Translations under genes and position numbers: made by a program
Assembly (NCBI GenBank): GCA_013397455.1
Contig: VYZB01000035.1
Span: 3,533,283 to 3,597,282 of the forward strand
Origin: Crotophaga sulcirostris
Lineage: Eukaryota > Chordata > Aves > Cuculiformes > Crotophagidae
Direction: 5' to 3'
DNA: 64,000 bases
In this document: positions 39,201 through 50,010 of the stretch, one piece after another
How the letters are laid out: each line of letters opens with the position of its first letter
Position numbering within the stretch: position 1 is the stretch's first letter
The notes under the pieces: generated by a model
What the model was told of the DNA's origin: nothing
What the model saw: only the letters and a program-made list of their open reading frames with translations
Databases searched by the model: none

Positions 39201-42200
39201 TATCTTGGGTTGGCCCTAGGTGACTGAGATCTCGGTGCTGCCAGCAGAATATTCCTCAGTTCTACCTTCCAAGCAAGCTTCTGGTGTCAGTTTGGTGCAA
39301 GTTTAATGTAAATAAGAGAAGCAATCCAGCATCCTGACCTGCACTGCCAGTGTTTACCCTAAATGTGGAAAGAAGGGTTTTCCCTCGGTACACATCCAGG
39401 GAATTCAAAGAAAGTAGGACTGGAATATTGAAGACTAGTAAGTTAAAGGCAATTTTAAGTGTGAAAAATACACAGTATGGGTATGACAATCTCTTAATTC
39501 AAACAAAAAATTCAGCTAGGTACATTTTGTACTGAGAAGTCAGGAGTTTAGGAGGGAAGGGGAAGTGCATTTATCAGTATGTCCCTTGTAACTAACCTAT
39601 CTAGCTAAAAATAATGATGTGTTTTTTCTTGAAAACCTGGATATCAGGATAAGGTTTTTACTTCTATCAGTCTGAAAATTGCATATTCAGAACTAATAGC
39701 GATGAAAAAGAAGAGCTCTCTTACACACACCCCTAACAATTACTGGATTAGCGTTTGCTTAAATCAGAAAAATGAAATTTTATTCATTTTAAGTAAGTGC
39801 TGTCTTAGCTTTTAGTGTTAACTATCTAAACCAACAAAAAGTACATCAGTCAGGTGGGCCATAGGAGTGACCATAATCAGCAGATACCCATTGGTGAACT
39901 AAGAAATGCCTTTCATGGCTGCTAAAGTATTTTAAAATAGTGGCTAATTAAAACTGGGTAGACTTTGCACTCTCAGGGTAGAGGCTGCCCTTGACAGGAA
40001 ATTATACCTGTTCAGACAGCAGATAAAGCAAGGAGTATATACTCTGATGAGTAACTATAACAACAAGGAAGACAAAAAAAGACCCAAACCAGAAATAAGT
40101 TGTCACGGCAACCAATTAATCCGCTTTGGGTTTGAGGCCATGCATGGAAAGCCGTGCACATGGACAGGCCTTGCAGAGAGTGGAAGACATCACCAACCTT
40201 CACACCAAGACCGCTTTAGCTGGAGTATAAAGGCTAAAAACAAGGAGCTGCAAGTTAGGAGATGGGAGTCATGTTTACAGAAAGGTAGACCCAAGGTAAC
40301 CAGTCTTCTTCTTTCAATATGGTAATAAATTGCTTCACCGTTACAACATCATATAAATTGGGAAGAGCATGTAATGTTGAAATATAGTGCTCTAGCTCCA
40401 TGTGGTTTTTGTTAAAAAATACTCACCTCTACAGTATTTTCTGTATTGACTGCACTCCTTCACTGTAAGAAACCAGAGGAAAAGAAGGGACTGAACTACT
40501 AATGTTTATATGTGCGTGACTTGTATCCCTTTTTCCTAAATGTATGCCAAGACCAAAGTAACTGCATAAATTCAGGTAATTTCAAGTAGTCCTGACTTGA
40601 GCTTAGCAAATAACTTTCAATGACGTCATGAGAACACGCACGAGGAAACCACTTTCCCTCTGTTTTGTTCTTCTAAGAAATATGTTCGCTCACCAAGTAC
40701 AATAAATGCTCCAGGAGCAGGAAGTTTCAGAGAAAATGTGCTGCTAATTCTGTCCTCTGGGACAGATGTGACTTAGGCTACACAAATCTGCAACTCCCTG
40801 TTTGGCACCTTTGCCAGATGTGCTTGCTGACCCACTGCTGCAAAACCAGCTGGGAGAACCTTGATGGCATCAGACAAAATTTCACTCCTTTTTGTACATA
40901 CCGACCTGAAACCACAAAGCAGTGCATTTAGCCAGCCATTATGTGTGGGGGCTGGCAAAGAGACTATGAAGAAAAAAAATATTAACCATGTTACAGTTCT
41001 TTAAAAAACACACCAAGAAGAGTTGCTCGTTTTTTTTCAGCCCTCAAAGAGGAACCAGTGCCTTCCACCTGCCCAAAACCTTTTTCATGGTGCGAGAAGC
41101 CAGGCTGATTGCTCTTCTTTACATAGTGGAGAAGAAGGTTTCCCATGTATATGGTGTTTGGGGTGCACCTGTGGAGATCCTGGTAGCAGATGTGAAGTAA
41201 GGACAAGGGTGTCGCTTACTGCCAAATGTCCAAGAGCCCTTCCTATTTCCAGGGTCTTCAAGGGCATCAACCCCTTCAGCTTGCATGGGCAGTATGCTGG
41301 ATGTGTGCATCCCTGCTCCCCCAGAGACAGGATGATATGTTAGTCACCATCACATTCTTCAGCTGCATCAGCCACTGCCGTTCTTCGGCAGGGAGAGAAC
41401 TAGGAGATGAAAGTCAGAGACCTGCAGGCAAGACACATGTTCCTGCTTTGCTGCAGGAACTGTGTAGGTGTCCCTGGTCCTGGTCCCACCTACAGCAAAG
41501 GCTCTGCCAGAAGATGCTTATCAAGTATACACATTAAGAAAATACTTATTTCAAATGGCCAGTCTTCTAAGATGGTTTATGGCGTCTGATTTTTGAATCC
41601 ACACAGATCAACATCAGCCTTTACTGAGCTTTGAGCTGAGGACCAAAAAAAAATTATTGGTTGCTTGAGTTTACTTGCTGAAAAGACCAAAACCCTGTAG
41701 TGCATAGGAAGCCCTCCCCCACCTACCAGCTTGGCAGGGGAGAGAGAGATGCACAGTACAACAACCACACAACAGCATAAATATATTTCTGAAAAGGCTC
41801 TTAATTAATAATCAGAAAAAAAGGATTGTATATTTCATTCACATGACACTGAGACATTCAGATTTGTATTATATGACACATACTTTGAATATGACATGAT
41901 TGATAAGCATATTAATGAGCAAAGCTTTGATGGCAAAATATATTTCAAAGCTTAAATTTGTTTGACATAGAGTTCTTCCATGGTGGAGATAATTAGCACT
42001 GCCTGCTTTCCCCTTTCTCACGGAAGAATTTTTTCCAGTACTATAAAGATTAGTCTTGTTCAGTTAAATCCAACTAACAAAGAATGATACAGCACATGTC
42101 AAATAAGAGACAAAGAGAAAATCAAAATAAAGTGTGATTAATTTAAGGAATTAATTGAAAAACAATTCTGCATTTTATTTTGGGTATGAAATTGCTCATA

Positions 42201-43792
42201 ATGAATATTGATTTTGATGACTATTTGTAATATTTTTGTAGACTAAGATCTATATCCAGTGTTCACCTCTGAATAGGGATGAGCAAACCAGCTTGGAAAA
42301 AGATGTATCCACAGCTCCAAGCATTTTCTGAATTGCTGCTCACTTATAACATGAAACCCAGACCGCATCCAGCCTGAGAATCTGAAGTTCAGTATCCATG
42401 TGATCTTCTGGTTTAGTCCCTGTGTAAGCTAAATAGATGTCTCCTTTTGCATGGTGGTTCTTTCACTAAGAGTGTGCTGTGCTACAGTAAGGTAGGTCCT
42501 CTAAAATCTAGCTGGTGCTGAAGGTGTGATGTGTGTAAATATGTCTTTAGAGAATGAGATGGGATAGTTTCAGCATCTCTTGTCTCATCTGTAGTGGTGA
42601 TGGAGGCATGACGTCTATAGCGTGATTTGTGCAGTGTATCAAAGATAGTAGAGTTCAAATAACTAAATTGATTATTATTTTTAAAATGCAATCACTCCAA
42701 AATTATCATCATAGGCTTTCTGGCTTGTTTCCTGTGGTGCAGACTGGAGGGAGTAACACCTGGGTTGTTGTACACACCCCAAATAGACTGTGACTGAAGA
42801 CAAGCATATGTCAGAAACTTTCTGCAAGTCCAGCTGGAAGTAGGTGCCACTAGGAGAAACTCTGTGGTAGAAATCAGTAGTAAGCTGAAGAATCCAATGG
42901 GAAGGTAAAAAGAGTCACTCTTTCTTAGTAAATTTAAATCAAACTAGCCTAATATATTTTGCATTTTTACAAGCAGGAGCACGAGTTTAATTTGGTAGCG
43001 ACTCTGCTAAAATATGTAGTTAGTACTTATTAAGCCATCCATCTCTATGGTTTGACATAGTTGTGCGTAATGGAGCAGTAACCTTTAGTCTGCCAAAAGA
43101 GAGATTATATTAGTCTATAATAAAACTGACGGGGAGATATGGTTTCTTTTATCAGACTTGATTCTCCATACTTTAGAAGCTTGACTTGTAATTTGAATGT
43201 GCATAATGCCTGCCTTATTACAAGGGGCAGCCAAGCCTTTTTTTTTATGTAAAATGAACAACCAGCAGCATTTTCTTACAGATGAAGCATCCCATTAGCA
43301 TTGTATATACTCACAGCTATTTTCAGTTTCTATGGTGGGTTGCACTTCCAGCTGCATGCTGTGTAATGGCTTCTCAAAGGAAAACTCTGGGTCTACTGTT
43401 GATGTTGACATCAGCCCAGACTGGTCTTTCTCCTTCTGCTGAAGTCCCCCTCTTTCATCTTCATAATGAATCCTCAGGTGGATCCTTGCCTCTCTGAGTA
43501 ATACAACAAAGTAAATAATGACAGGGCTGAACTGTGAACAAGAGAGGGCCCTCAGGCTCACCCTTCCCCATGCAGGGCCCATCCCCAGACCAAATGCAAG
43601 TCTCCAAACTCTCCCTTTCTCAGTAGAGAGCAAAGGAGCAGCTCACCCACGTGCACATTTCTCTGAGCATCTCTTGCCTTCTTAAAGCAGACTGAAATAA
43701 AATCCCATCTTAGGTCACTAATAGTCACATTAATATTTCAGGATTGCTTCTCCTTTTAAAGCAAACTGTAATGTAACAGGGAATTATGGCAA
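36227..43792. other. Unique non-coding sequence
   Basis: No mobile element recognised over 7.5 kb. Small features: an A13 run (36544-36556); a double TCAGAGATC unit (38896-38913); a perfect 9-bp palindrome with a 3-base spacer (39184-39204); a CRE-type TGACGTCA (40621-40628); and a 156-base open segment, 41041-41196, bounded by a T8-CAG acceptor-like and a GTAAGG donor-like sequence. The last could be an exon by chance signals alone; its predicted peptide resembles nothing I know. Confidence 0.5.
40621..40628. promoter_or_regulatory. Full palindromic CRE motif TGACGTCA
   Basis: An exact match to the cAMP-response element bound by CREB/ATF proteins. CpG-containing 8-mers are rare in AT-rich bird sequence, but one site without promoter context is weak evidence of function. 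Confidence 0.25.
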
Positions 43793-44050
43793 CACAGGGT
43801 CACAGGACAATCTATGCTGGAAGGGACTGCAGGGGGTCTCTGGTCCAGCCTCCAGCCTCCCTGAGCAGTCTGCACCCCTGCGTGACTGTCCTCGTGGTGA
43901 AAGTTGTTTTCAGCATATGCCCATTTCCTCTCAAGCTCTTGTCATGCACCAATGGCAACAGCCTGGATCCCTCTTCTTCCCCACCATGGGATAGCCCTCT
44001 CCCTGGGGATACTGATGGCGCCCTAAGTCCGAGTTCATCTACAGATTTGA
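43793..44050 (-). mobile_element. CR1 LINE 3' end, older copy (left piece)
   Basis: The plus strand shows, in order, GCTGGAAGGGACTGCAGGGG, a CCAGCCTCC block, CCCATTTCCTCTCAAGCTCTTGTCATG and ACCAATGGCAACAGCCTGGAT, which parallels the reverse complement of a CR1 3' end (GGTTGGAAGGGACC ... TGCCTCTTGTCCTGTCA ... GGCACCACTGAGAAGAGCCTGG). It is diverged and non-coding. It is interrupted on its right by a younger plus-strand CR1. The minus-strand RT fragment beyond that insertion may belong to the same original copy. Confidence 0.72.
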
Positions 44051-44097
44051 GAGAGTACGCTTGATTGCTACTTCCAGGTGATAAAGTGGTTAAACAG

Positions 44098-44403
44098 AAT
44101 AGGTCTCAGGACAGACTTCTCCATTTGAAACCTACAAGAGGACATGGACTCAAGTTTTGTCAGGGGAGGTTTAGGCTTGATATTAGGAAGAAATTCTTCT
44201 CTGAAAGGGTGATTGGCCATTGGAATTCACTGCCCGGGGAGGTGGTGGAGTCACCGTCCCTGGAGACGTTTAAGAGGAGATTGGATGAGGCACTCAGTGC
44301 CATGGTTTAGATGATGGGTTGGTGTTGGTGTTAGTATTGGGTTATAGGTTGGACGCGATGATCTCAGAGGTCCTTTCCAACCTTGTAATACTGTGATACT
44401 GTG
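44098..44403 (+). mobile_element. CR1 LINE 3' part, younger copy inserted in the older one
   Basis: The plus strand encodes the very end of CR1 ORF2 (44065-44310), including [40 protein letters not shown] and a stop after SAMV. A 3' UTR follows with GGTTGGACGCGATGATCTCAG and GGTCCTTTCCAACCTTG, and a degenerate 8-mer tail of TGTGATAC-like units at about 44383-44408. The frame is still clean, so this copy is younger than the flanking minus-strand CR1 pieces. It is severely 5'-truncated and cannot move by itself. The CGCGATGATCTCAG signature resembles the CR1-J class known in many neoavian birds. Confidence 0.92.
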
Positions 44404-44408
44404 TGATA

Positions 44409-44700
44409 CCGCCTGATTAGATATAACCCATTCCATCCTACCATTTGAACTCAATCATCTAACTTTTTTAACCCAATTAGTCATTCGTGTCCTAACTTGG
44501 ATGCAAAGCCTTTGTGGGAGACAGAGAGGAAAATCTTACTAAAGTCAATGTAAATGACATTCACTGCTCTTGCCTCATCTGCAAGGCAATCAGGTTGCTC
44601 AGGCATGATTTGTCATTGGTAAATCCATGCTGGCTGTTCCCAGTCATCTCTTATATGTGCTTAGGAATGTGTTCCAAAATTGAATAAGCTTACAATATAA
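44409..44700 (-). mobile_element. CR1 LINE, older copy, reverse transcriptase region (right piece)
   Basis: The plus strand reads as the reverse complement of mid-ORF2: TTTTTTAACCCAATTAGTCATTCGTGTCC, then TGTGGGAGAC, ATCTTACTAAAGTCAATGTA, CACTGCTCTTGCCTCATCTG and GGTAAATCCATGCTGGCTG, matching the well-known CR1 series TTTTTAACCCAGC.., GTGGGAGAC.GTGTCAAAGGC, TACTAAAGTC.AGGTAGAC and GGTGAATCCATGCTGACT. Frameshifts and stops are numerous. Orientation and position fit a single old minus-strand CR1 together with 43793-44050, with the middle of ORF2 lost; two independent insertions are also possible. Confidence 0.85.
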
Positions 44701-47700
44701 CAAGCAAAAAATTCCGTAAGTAGTAAATGTCTCTTGGTTTTTGAAATAAAGACTTGTAATAAAGGCTTCTAGGAATTCACCCTGTCCATCAGATGTTACA
44801 AGTGAAGCACTGTTACCAGCAGTTCCAGCTACATCCTGATCTTTGAGCTTAATCCTCTAGTTTGAGGTTTGGGCTGCATTTTCTGACTCTTTAAGCCTCA
44901 TCTCTCAGATTGTCTCCAGACTGAGCAGGAGAAGCATGTTTCTACATGCCTTCAACTGTTCTGTAAAACTCAAATTAAGGATTTCGTAGGAACAGCTATT
45001 CCCAGGTTTTCTTCTGATAGGAATCCAGGTGCAGGGTGGCAGGTGGAGGCTGAAGTATTCCCAGTTCTTGTTCCAGCACAGGTCAGGAAGAACGTTAGTC
45101 AAGGTGAGTGCTAGGACATGGGCACCCAGCCTTTGGGCCCTCTGGAGTCGACCAGTGTAGATGTAGGTCCTGTAAAGCCAGATAGCTGAGGAAAATCTGT
45201 ACTGCTGCCTGAAGGAGAGACATTTCAGAACAGTGCTGCACCTCAGTGGAAAAACCAACAGCTCCACTTCTGGGGACATATCAAGTCTGTTTCTTTTCTG
45301 GGGACAGATAGCAAAATGTTGGAAGACTTGAACCTCATATATTCTTAGCTAGTCCTGGTCAGGTGAGAAGGTGGGACATTTTGGATGAATGAAGTAAACA
45401 AGATAAAATCTGAGTTGGCCTAAGGACAGTGGTTGACATTCAGATCTTGGCAAAATACATAGCAAGCAGGAGTGGCATAAGAGGTAGAAGAAACGTAGAC
45501 TTACATCACTTCTAAAGGATAGCATCTAGGGCATCAGCAGCATGAGTCATGACTTCAGGAGGAGGGAAGAGCCCCTTCTAACGAATGGCAAAGGCATGTT
45601 TTGTTTTTCTTACTCTTTCAACAGAGGTTGTTCTTTTGCAGACAAACCTGAATTACTGAGGAGTTATGGGTCATTGGGGAAGTTACTTCACCTGCATTAA
45701 CTGGGTCACATCAGACAGAAGAAAGGATTACATCCATCTCAAACCTTTAAGTCCTTCCTAGAACTCTGATATTCACAATAGCCATAAATAATGTCTGTAT
45801 CCTTTCTTCACCATGCTGTCTATTAATTGTGTGTTTATCTAGCCAACCTACCTCATTAAACATTAAAAGTACTTTAAAATTAAAAAGAAAAAAAAGGCAA
45901 AAGAGGATTTAGTTAAAGATTAATCCATGATCTTATTAATGTAATATATCATGAGTCTGCCAGAAAAACATGCATTTGGGTTGAGTTTCTTTCCTACTAT
46001 TGTAATAATGTGCTCTTCACCCCATACACAGTCTCATTCTCTCCACTTAGATATGCCCTTAGAATAAAATAAGCCTCAGCTTTGTATTTCTGGACTTATT
46101 TTGATCATGGTCTTATTGATGGTGTTTCTTATGTTGGCTTTTTAAAGCAGTTGCTAAATTTTCTTATAATATGAGGCTACAGAAATCCACCATCCTCCTA
46201 CACTGCAGTCTGTTCTAGCCTACACCACATAAAGACTTCTTTGCTGTCACGGGGTGGGAACTGTGCACTGAAGATCCTAAAATAGATTAAAAGGGAAAAG
46301 ATGACTGCAAAGGAAAATGGAGAGACACTCTGAGAGCTCAGTTCTACTCTCAGGACATACTGCATGTTCACATCACCATGTCTTTTGACAAAATTACCCC
46401 TTTATAAGCAAGCTCAAGTTCATCTTGCCATTATGATTCAAGTTTTGAAATATCTAACCATCTTGAAGATTCTCTTCTAAACCCTATCCAGCTTACCAAG
46501 CACAGCTTTATCAGCTCTGGGAAGAGGAATAACAGGTCTTGAGCCAGAGATGCAGTATTTTTATTTTAAAAATCTGTCCTGCATGTATTACTTGCATGGT
46601 GGGAAGTGCAATTCTCCACAACACAACCATTGCCAAAGACAGCACAATCACGTTGAAAGCCACACCCTCATGCTTCCTTAGCTTCTGGTACATCTCTAAA
46701 TATTATACCAAAATTACATCATGATTTCTAATTCACTTGTGCTATTATCCAAATGAAATCAATACACGACATGATAATATTATTTTTAATCTTTTACCTG
46801 AAAGTAATGTTTCAACGATTCTAAAGAATTCCCAAATAGATGGTTTTGTTAGTTTTGCAAATGCAAAACATACCAGGAACAAACAGTAGGATGACAGTAA
46901 AGGTCTACTTCTGAGAAACAAAATTCGTGCATTTTTTTAAAAAAATACAAAACCACATCAGATTAAGTTTTACAGACAAACCAAGAACAAAACATAGTCA
47001 GCTGGTCAGTTCAGGGATGGATAATAAATGGATTTCCCATTTCACAAAGATTGACACAAAATCAGAACACAAGTTTGATCCAAGGTTGAACAAGTTGCAA
47101 ACAATCAAAATTTCCCAGTACATTAATTTTTAAATTTTTAAAAAACTATTTTCTTAAAAAAAGTGATTTGGCTTTGTTTTAAACAAAACTCTACATTTTA
47201 TTTTGTCTAACAAGTATGCAACATTTTAAAAACCGTAACAAAACTCCTTTTGAAAGGAAAAAAACCAAAGTGATAGCGACTAATTTCTATTCTTTTTGTT
47301 GAAATCAATGCAGTGCAAAATAGTTTTGAGAAATTATTGACTTCTGACAGAGCAGCAACCTTCTTTGGAGTGGTCTGACTGCAATTGGCTGTGTTCTTCC
47401 TGCTCATGCCTGCGGGGTACCACACATTTCTACAGCCCATCTCACGAAGAGCAATTCTACTGTCAAGGTGACAGCAAATGTGCACTGACTATCAGGGGAA
47501 GTTCTTGTGCAGACAAGCTCTCTGAGGTGATGCACAAAACCTGTCCTTACTTACAAACTGCTGCCGATGGCTCTAGTGTCACATTTTTCCCCAGATCAGA
47601 TTAATCTCTACAGCATCGCACATTGCCTATGGTATCTCTGGACACAGTGAACCTCTGCAACCGTTGGTGCCTTTGGGCACTGGTACCATCTGGTCTCTCT

Positions 47701-48411
47701 GGCTCTAAGCTTGGCACACACTACTTTATTTTTGAAAGACTGAAGTATCAGGTCATGCCTCTGAGCTCCTTGGAGGGAAGTGGGGTGATCTTCATGGGTT
47801 GTGATTTGCAGAAGGTCATGATGCTGATGTAGACTCCACTATTGACTTGACCTTCTGTAAAACTGATGAACTACATTAAGAGCAGCAGTTCTCCACAGAA
47901 ATATTTAATGTGACAGTGAAGAAAGGGGGTTTGGGTTTTTTTTCTTCTTTATCAGTAAAATATGGAAGTAGAAGAAGGCATGACCTATGCTTTGCGACCT
48001 GTGATGCTCTCTGCTTAGGTTTCATGACAGTGCATATTGCAACCTTGGGTAAAAACAGTGCATAAGAGACTGCTGTTTCTTGTGTGTTAGTCTCCAGGGA
48101 ACAGTAGCAGATACAAACTACTGATCTGCAGGCTGGTGAGTTCCAGCTCATGAAATTTCACTCTGGAATAGAGTAGGCTTATGGGAGTGCCATAAACTTC
48201 TCTGGGAGGTGCAGATGCAGACCCTCCAACTACTGCTGGAGTATTTTTGGAGAAGTATTTTTGGAGACACAGTGCAGATGAAGGCAACATTTTCTTCCCC
48301 TTCCTTTGGAAGTCCTTTGGTAGTCTTTACTTCCTCAGACTGAGCGGTTTTTGGTTTACCAGATCCCCAAAGCCTCAAACTCTTGATGCTTTATAAACTC
48401 ATGGTACTCAC
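44701..48411. other. Unique, mostly non-coding sequence
   Basis: No mobile element recognised. The minus-strand frame 44905-45279 (124 codons) has no known domain. Region 46900-47250 is very AT-rich with A/T palindromes. Two overlapping minus-strand frames at 48087-48378 meet at a 14-bp tandem duplication (48240-48253 and 48254-48267); they may relate to the candidate exons just to the right. Confidence 0.5.
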
Positions 48412-48544
48412 AGAAGTGGTAAACAGTGGGTGTTGGATTGTCAGTTCCATAGTATTTTTGTCTGAATGTGCTTGTGTTTCTGGTTTCTTCTCGTAATTTT
48501 GCACCCATTGCCTTGCTGAATGCCTAGATTTGAGTCCACAGGGC
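48412..48544 (-). other. Candidate internal exon, unrecognised protein
   Basis: Read on the minus strand, a long pyrimidine-rich tract (about 48590-48550) ends in CTCTTCACAG, then a 133-base segment opens and closes at a GTGAGT donor (48411-48406). One frame is open throughout: one base completes a codon, followed by exactly 44 codons beginning PCGLKSRHSARQW and ending QHPLFTTS, leaving the exon at phase 0. I recognise no domain. Both splice-site matches are strong, but such combinations also arise by chance in this much sequence, and the frame would otherwise continue only a few codons past the donor. There is no evidence of expression. It could be an exon of an unannotated or fast-evolving gene, or accidental. 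Confidence 0.28.
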
Positions 48545-49213
48545 CTGTGAAGAGATGGACAAGAACAATCAGGAAAAAGTAGAATAAGGAAGTTTAGTCT
48601 CAGGTAAGCAGATTCAAAAGTTTTAAGATAACAGTAGTTGGCTCTACCTGGGATAGGACAGAATGCACTACCCAAAGCGAATTCCAGGATCAAAGGAGAC
48701 TTAAAACTCCTAAGAGCTGAGAGGGGACCAAGGATCCATTAGTGAAAATGCTGACAAATGGGGGAAGAGGAGGACCCTGTGACAATGCACCCTGCTCCTT
48801 GCAGGTGGGGCGGGTATGCCTGAACTGTTGTGGAAAGGTTACACTTGAGGAGATATATACATAACTTTATAGGAGAGCTTTATATGTGTTGCACTCCTGG
48901 TAGAACATTGTATTCTTCCTTTGGAAAAGCCTCTGAGTCACTTTTTCTTTAACCATTTCCTGCCACATGTTTCCAAAGGGAAACCTTAACCACACTGAAC
49001 TCTTGGTGGTATTATTGGTGAAGCTCATGGCTAGAAACGACACACAGCTCCTGATCTGGAACTTGGCAAGTAGCTCGGTTCCACCTCAGAGAAGGTAAAG
49101 GCCCAATGCCTGACATTTGGTGGTTTCACTCAGACAAGGATGGACACTTGTGATATTCTGGTTTCCACAGTATGGGAAAGGAGCGTGATCAGCTTTGTCC
49201 TGTTGAAACTGAC
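48545..49213. other. Sequence between two candidate exons
   Basis: No recognised repeat. On the minus strand a 50-odd-codon ATG-started frame follows a GTTTCTAG acceptor-like site near 49030, but it lacks a good donor. If the flanking exons are real this would be an intron. Confidence 0.4.
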
Positions 49214-49410
49214 CTCTCTGTGCTGGCATCTGAACCAACTTTCTTCACTGTGGGAAACCAAGCAGACCTCCCCTGCAAACTCAATTATTTTATAGTCTTC
49301 TAGATACCTATAAGGTGGCCCTACACTCTTCACCCTCACAGGAAACTTGAGCTGAGCAAAACTCCTGACTACATAGTGGGATAGAGATAGTCCTTCCAGC
49401 ACAGGGAGAG
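49214..49410 (-). other. Candidate exon, unrecognised protein
   Basis: On the minus strand, a pyrimidine-rich stretch with a CTGATGT branch-like motif ends TGTGTTTCAG, and a frame opens at 49410. It has two bases completing a codon, then 65 codons to GAG|GTCAGT at 49214/49213. The product includes SHYVVRSFAQLKFPVRVKSV and YRYLEDYKIIEFAG; no family recognised. The frame stays open to 49130. With the GTCAGT donor the phase (0) does not suit the next candidate exon, which needs two preceding codon bases. An internal weaker donor, TATAG|GTATCT about 100 bases into the exon, gives the right phase. This ambiguity, and the lack of homology, keep confidence low. Confidence 0.25.
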
Positions 49411-49724
49411 CTGAAACACATCAGAATACAAGAGAAGAATAGAAATGAACACAAACTGCATATACTTTTTAGAAAAACAAAGCCAATTGTAATTTAACAA
49501 GTCAAAAATTCTACACCAGAAAGTAATTGCCCAAGTACAGGGTAAGGGACATTGGTTAGCAGCTGCCCTGCAGAAAGCACATCCTAGAGTTGATCACAGC
49601 ATGACTACAAGTTAAAAAATGATCATCATCCTTAGGAAAAAAAAGGAACATAATCCCAGAATGTAAAAAGGGGAGTATCTATTATACTATAGTAATAAAT
49701 AGTTCCTTTGATTTACTCAGTACT

Positions 49725-50010
49725 GATGAGACCCAACTGCAGAACGAAGTCCAGTTTTGCCACTTCAGGAAAGTCACTTAGCACTGGGAGAAAGTCCACT
49801 AAATAACAATACGAATTATCAATGGTCTAGAAAATACATCTGCAAAGCAAGTTGGAAGGAATCAGAATTGTTTGTCCTAGATAATAAAGGAAACAGAAAG
49901 GATATGACACAAGTCTTTATGTACTTCAAAATAGCAGCTGCTGGGAGAAAAGGAATATTTTGCTCAAAATATTCACTGCAGAGAAGTTAAGAAGTAAATT
50001 GCGTGAAGGA
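49725..50010 (+). mobile_element. Decayed CR1 LINE fragment (ORF2 C-terminal region)
   Basis: The plus strand follows the old CR1 order: GAAGTCCAGTTTTG.CC, a spacer, TCAATGGTCTAGAAAAT, ATCAGAATTGTTTGTCCTAG, then GGATATGACACAAGTCTTTATG and TACTTCAAAAT. These parallel TGTCCAGTTTTGGGCCCC, AAAGGTCTGGAAAAC, GAACTGGGGTTGTTTAGCCTGG and GACATGATAGCAGTCTTCAAATACTT. Many indels mean no intact frame. Old copy; limits approximate. Confidence 0.68.

Noticed and set aside
44905..45279. 124-codon minus-strand frame
   Set aside because: No domain recognised and no convincing splice sites; left as unexplained rather than called a gene.
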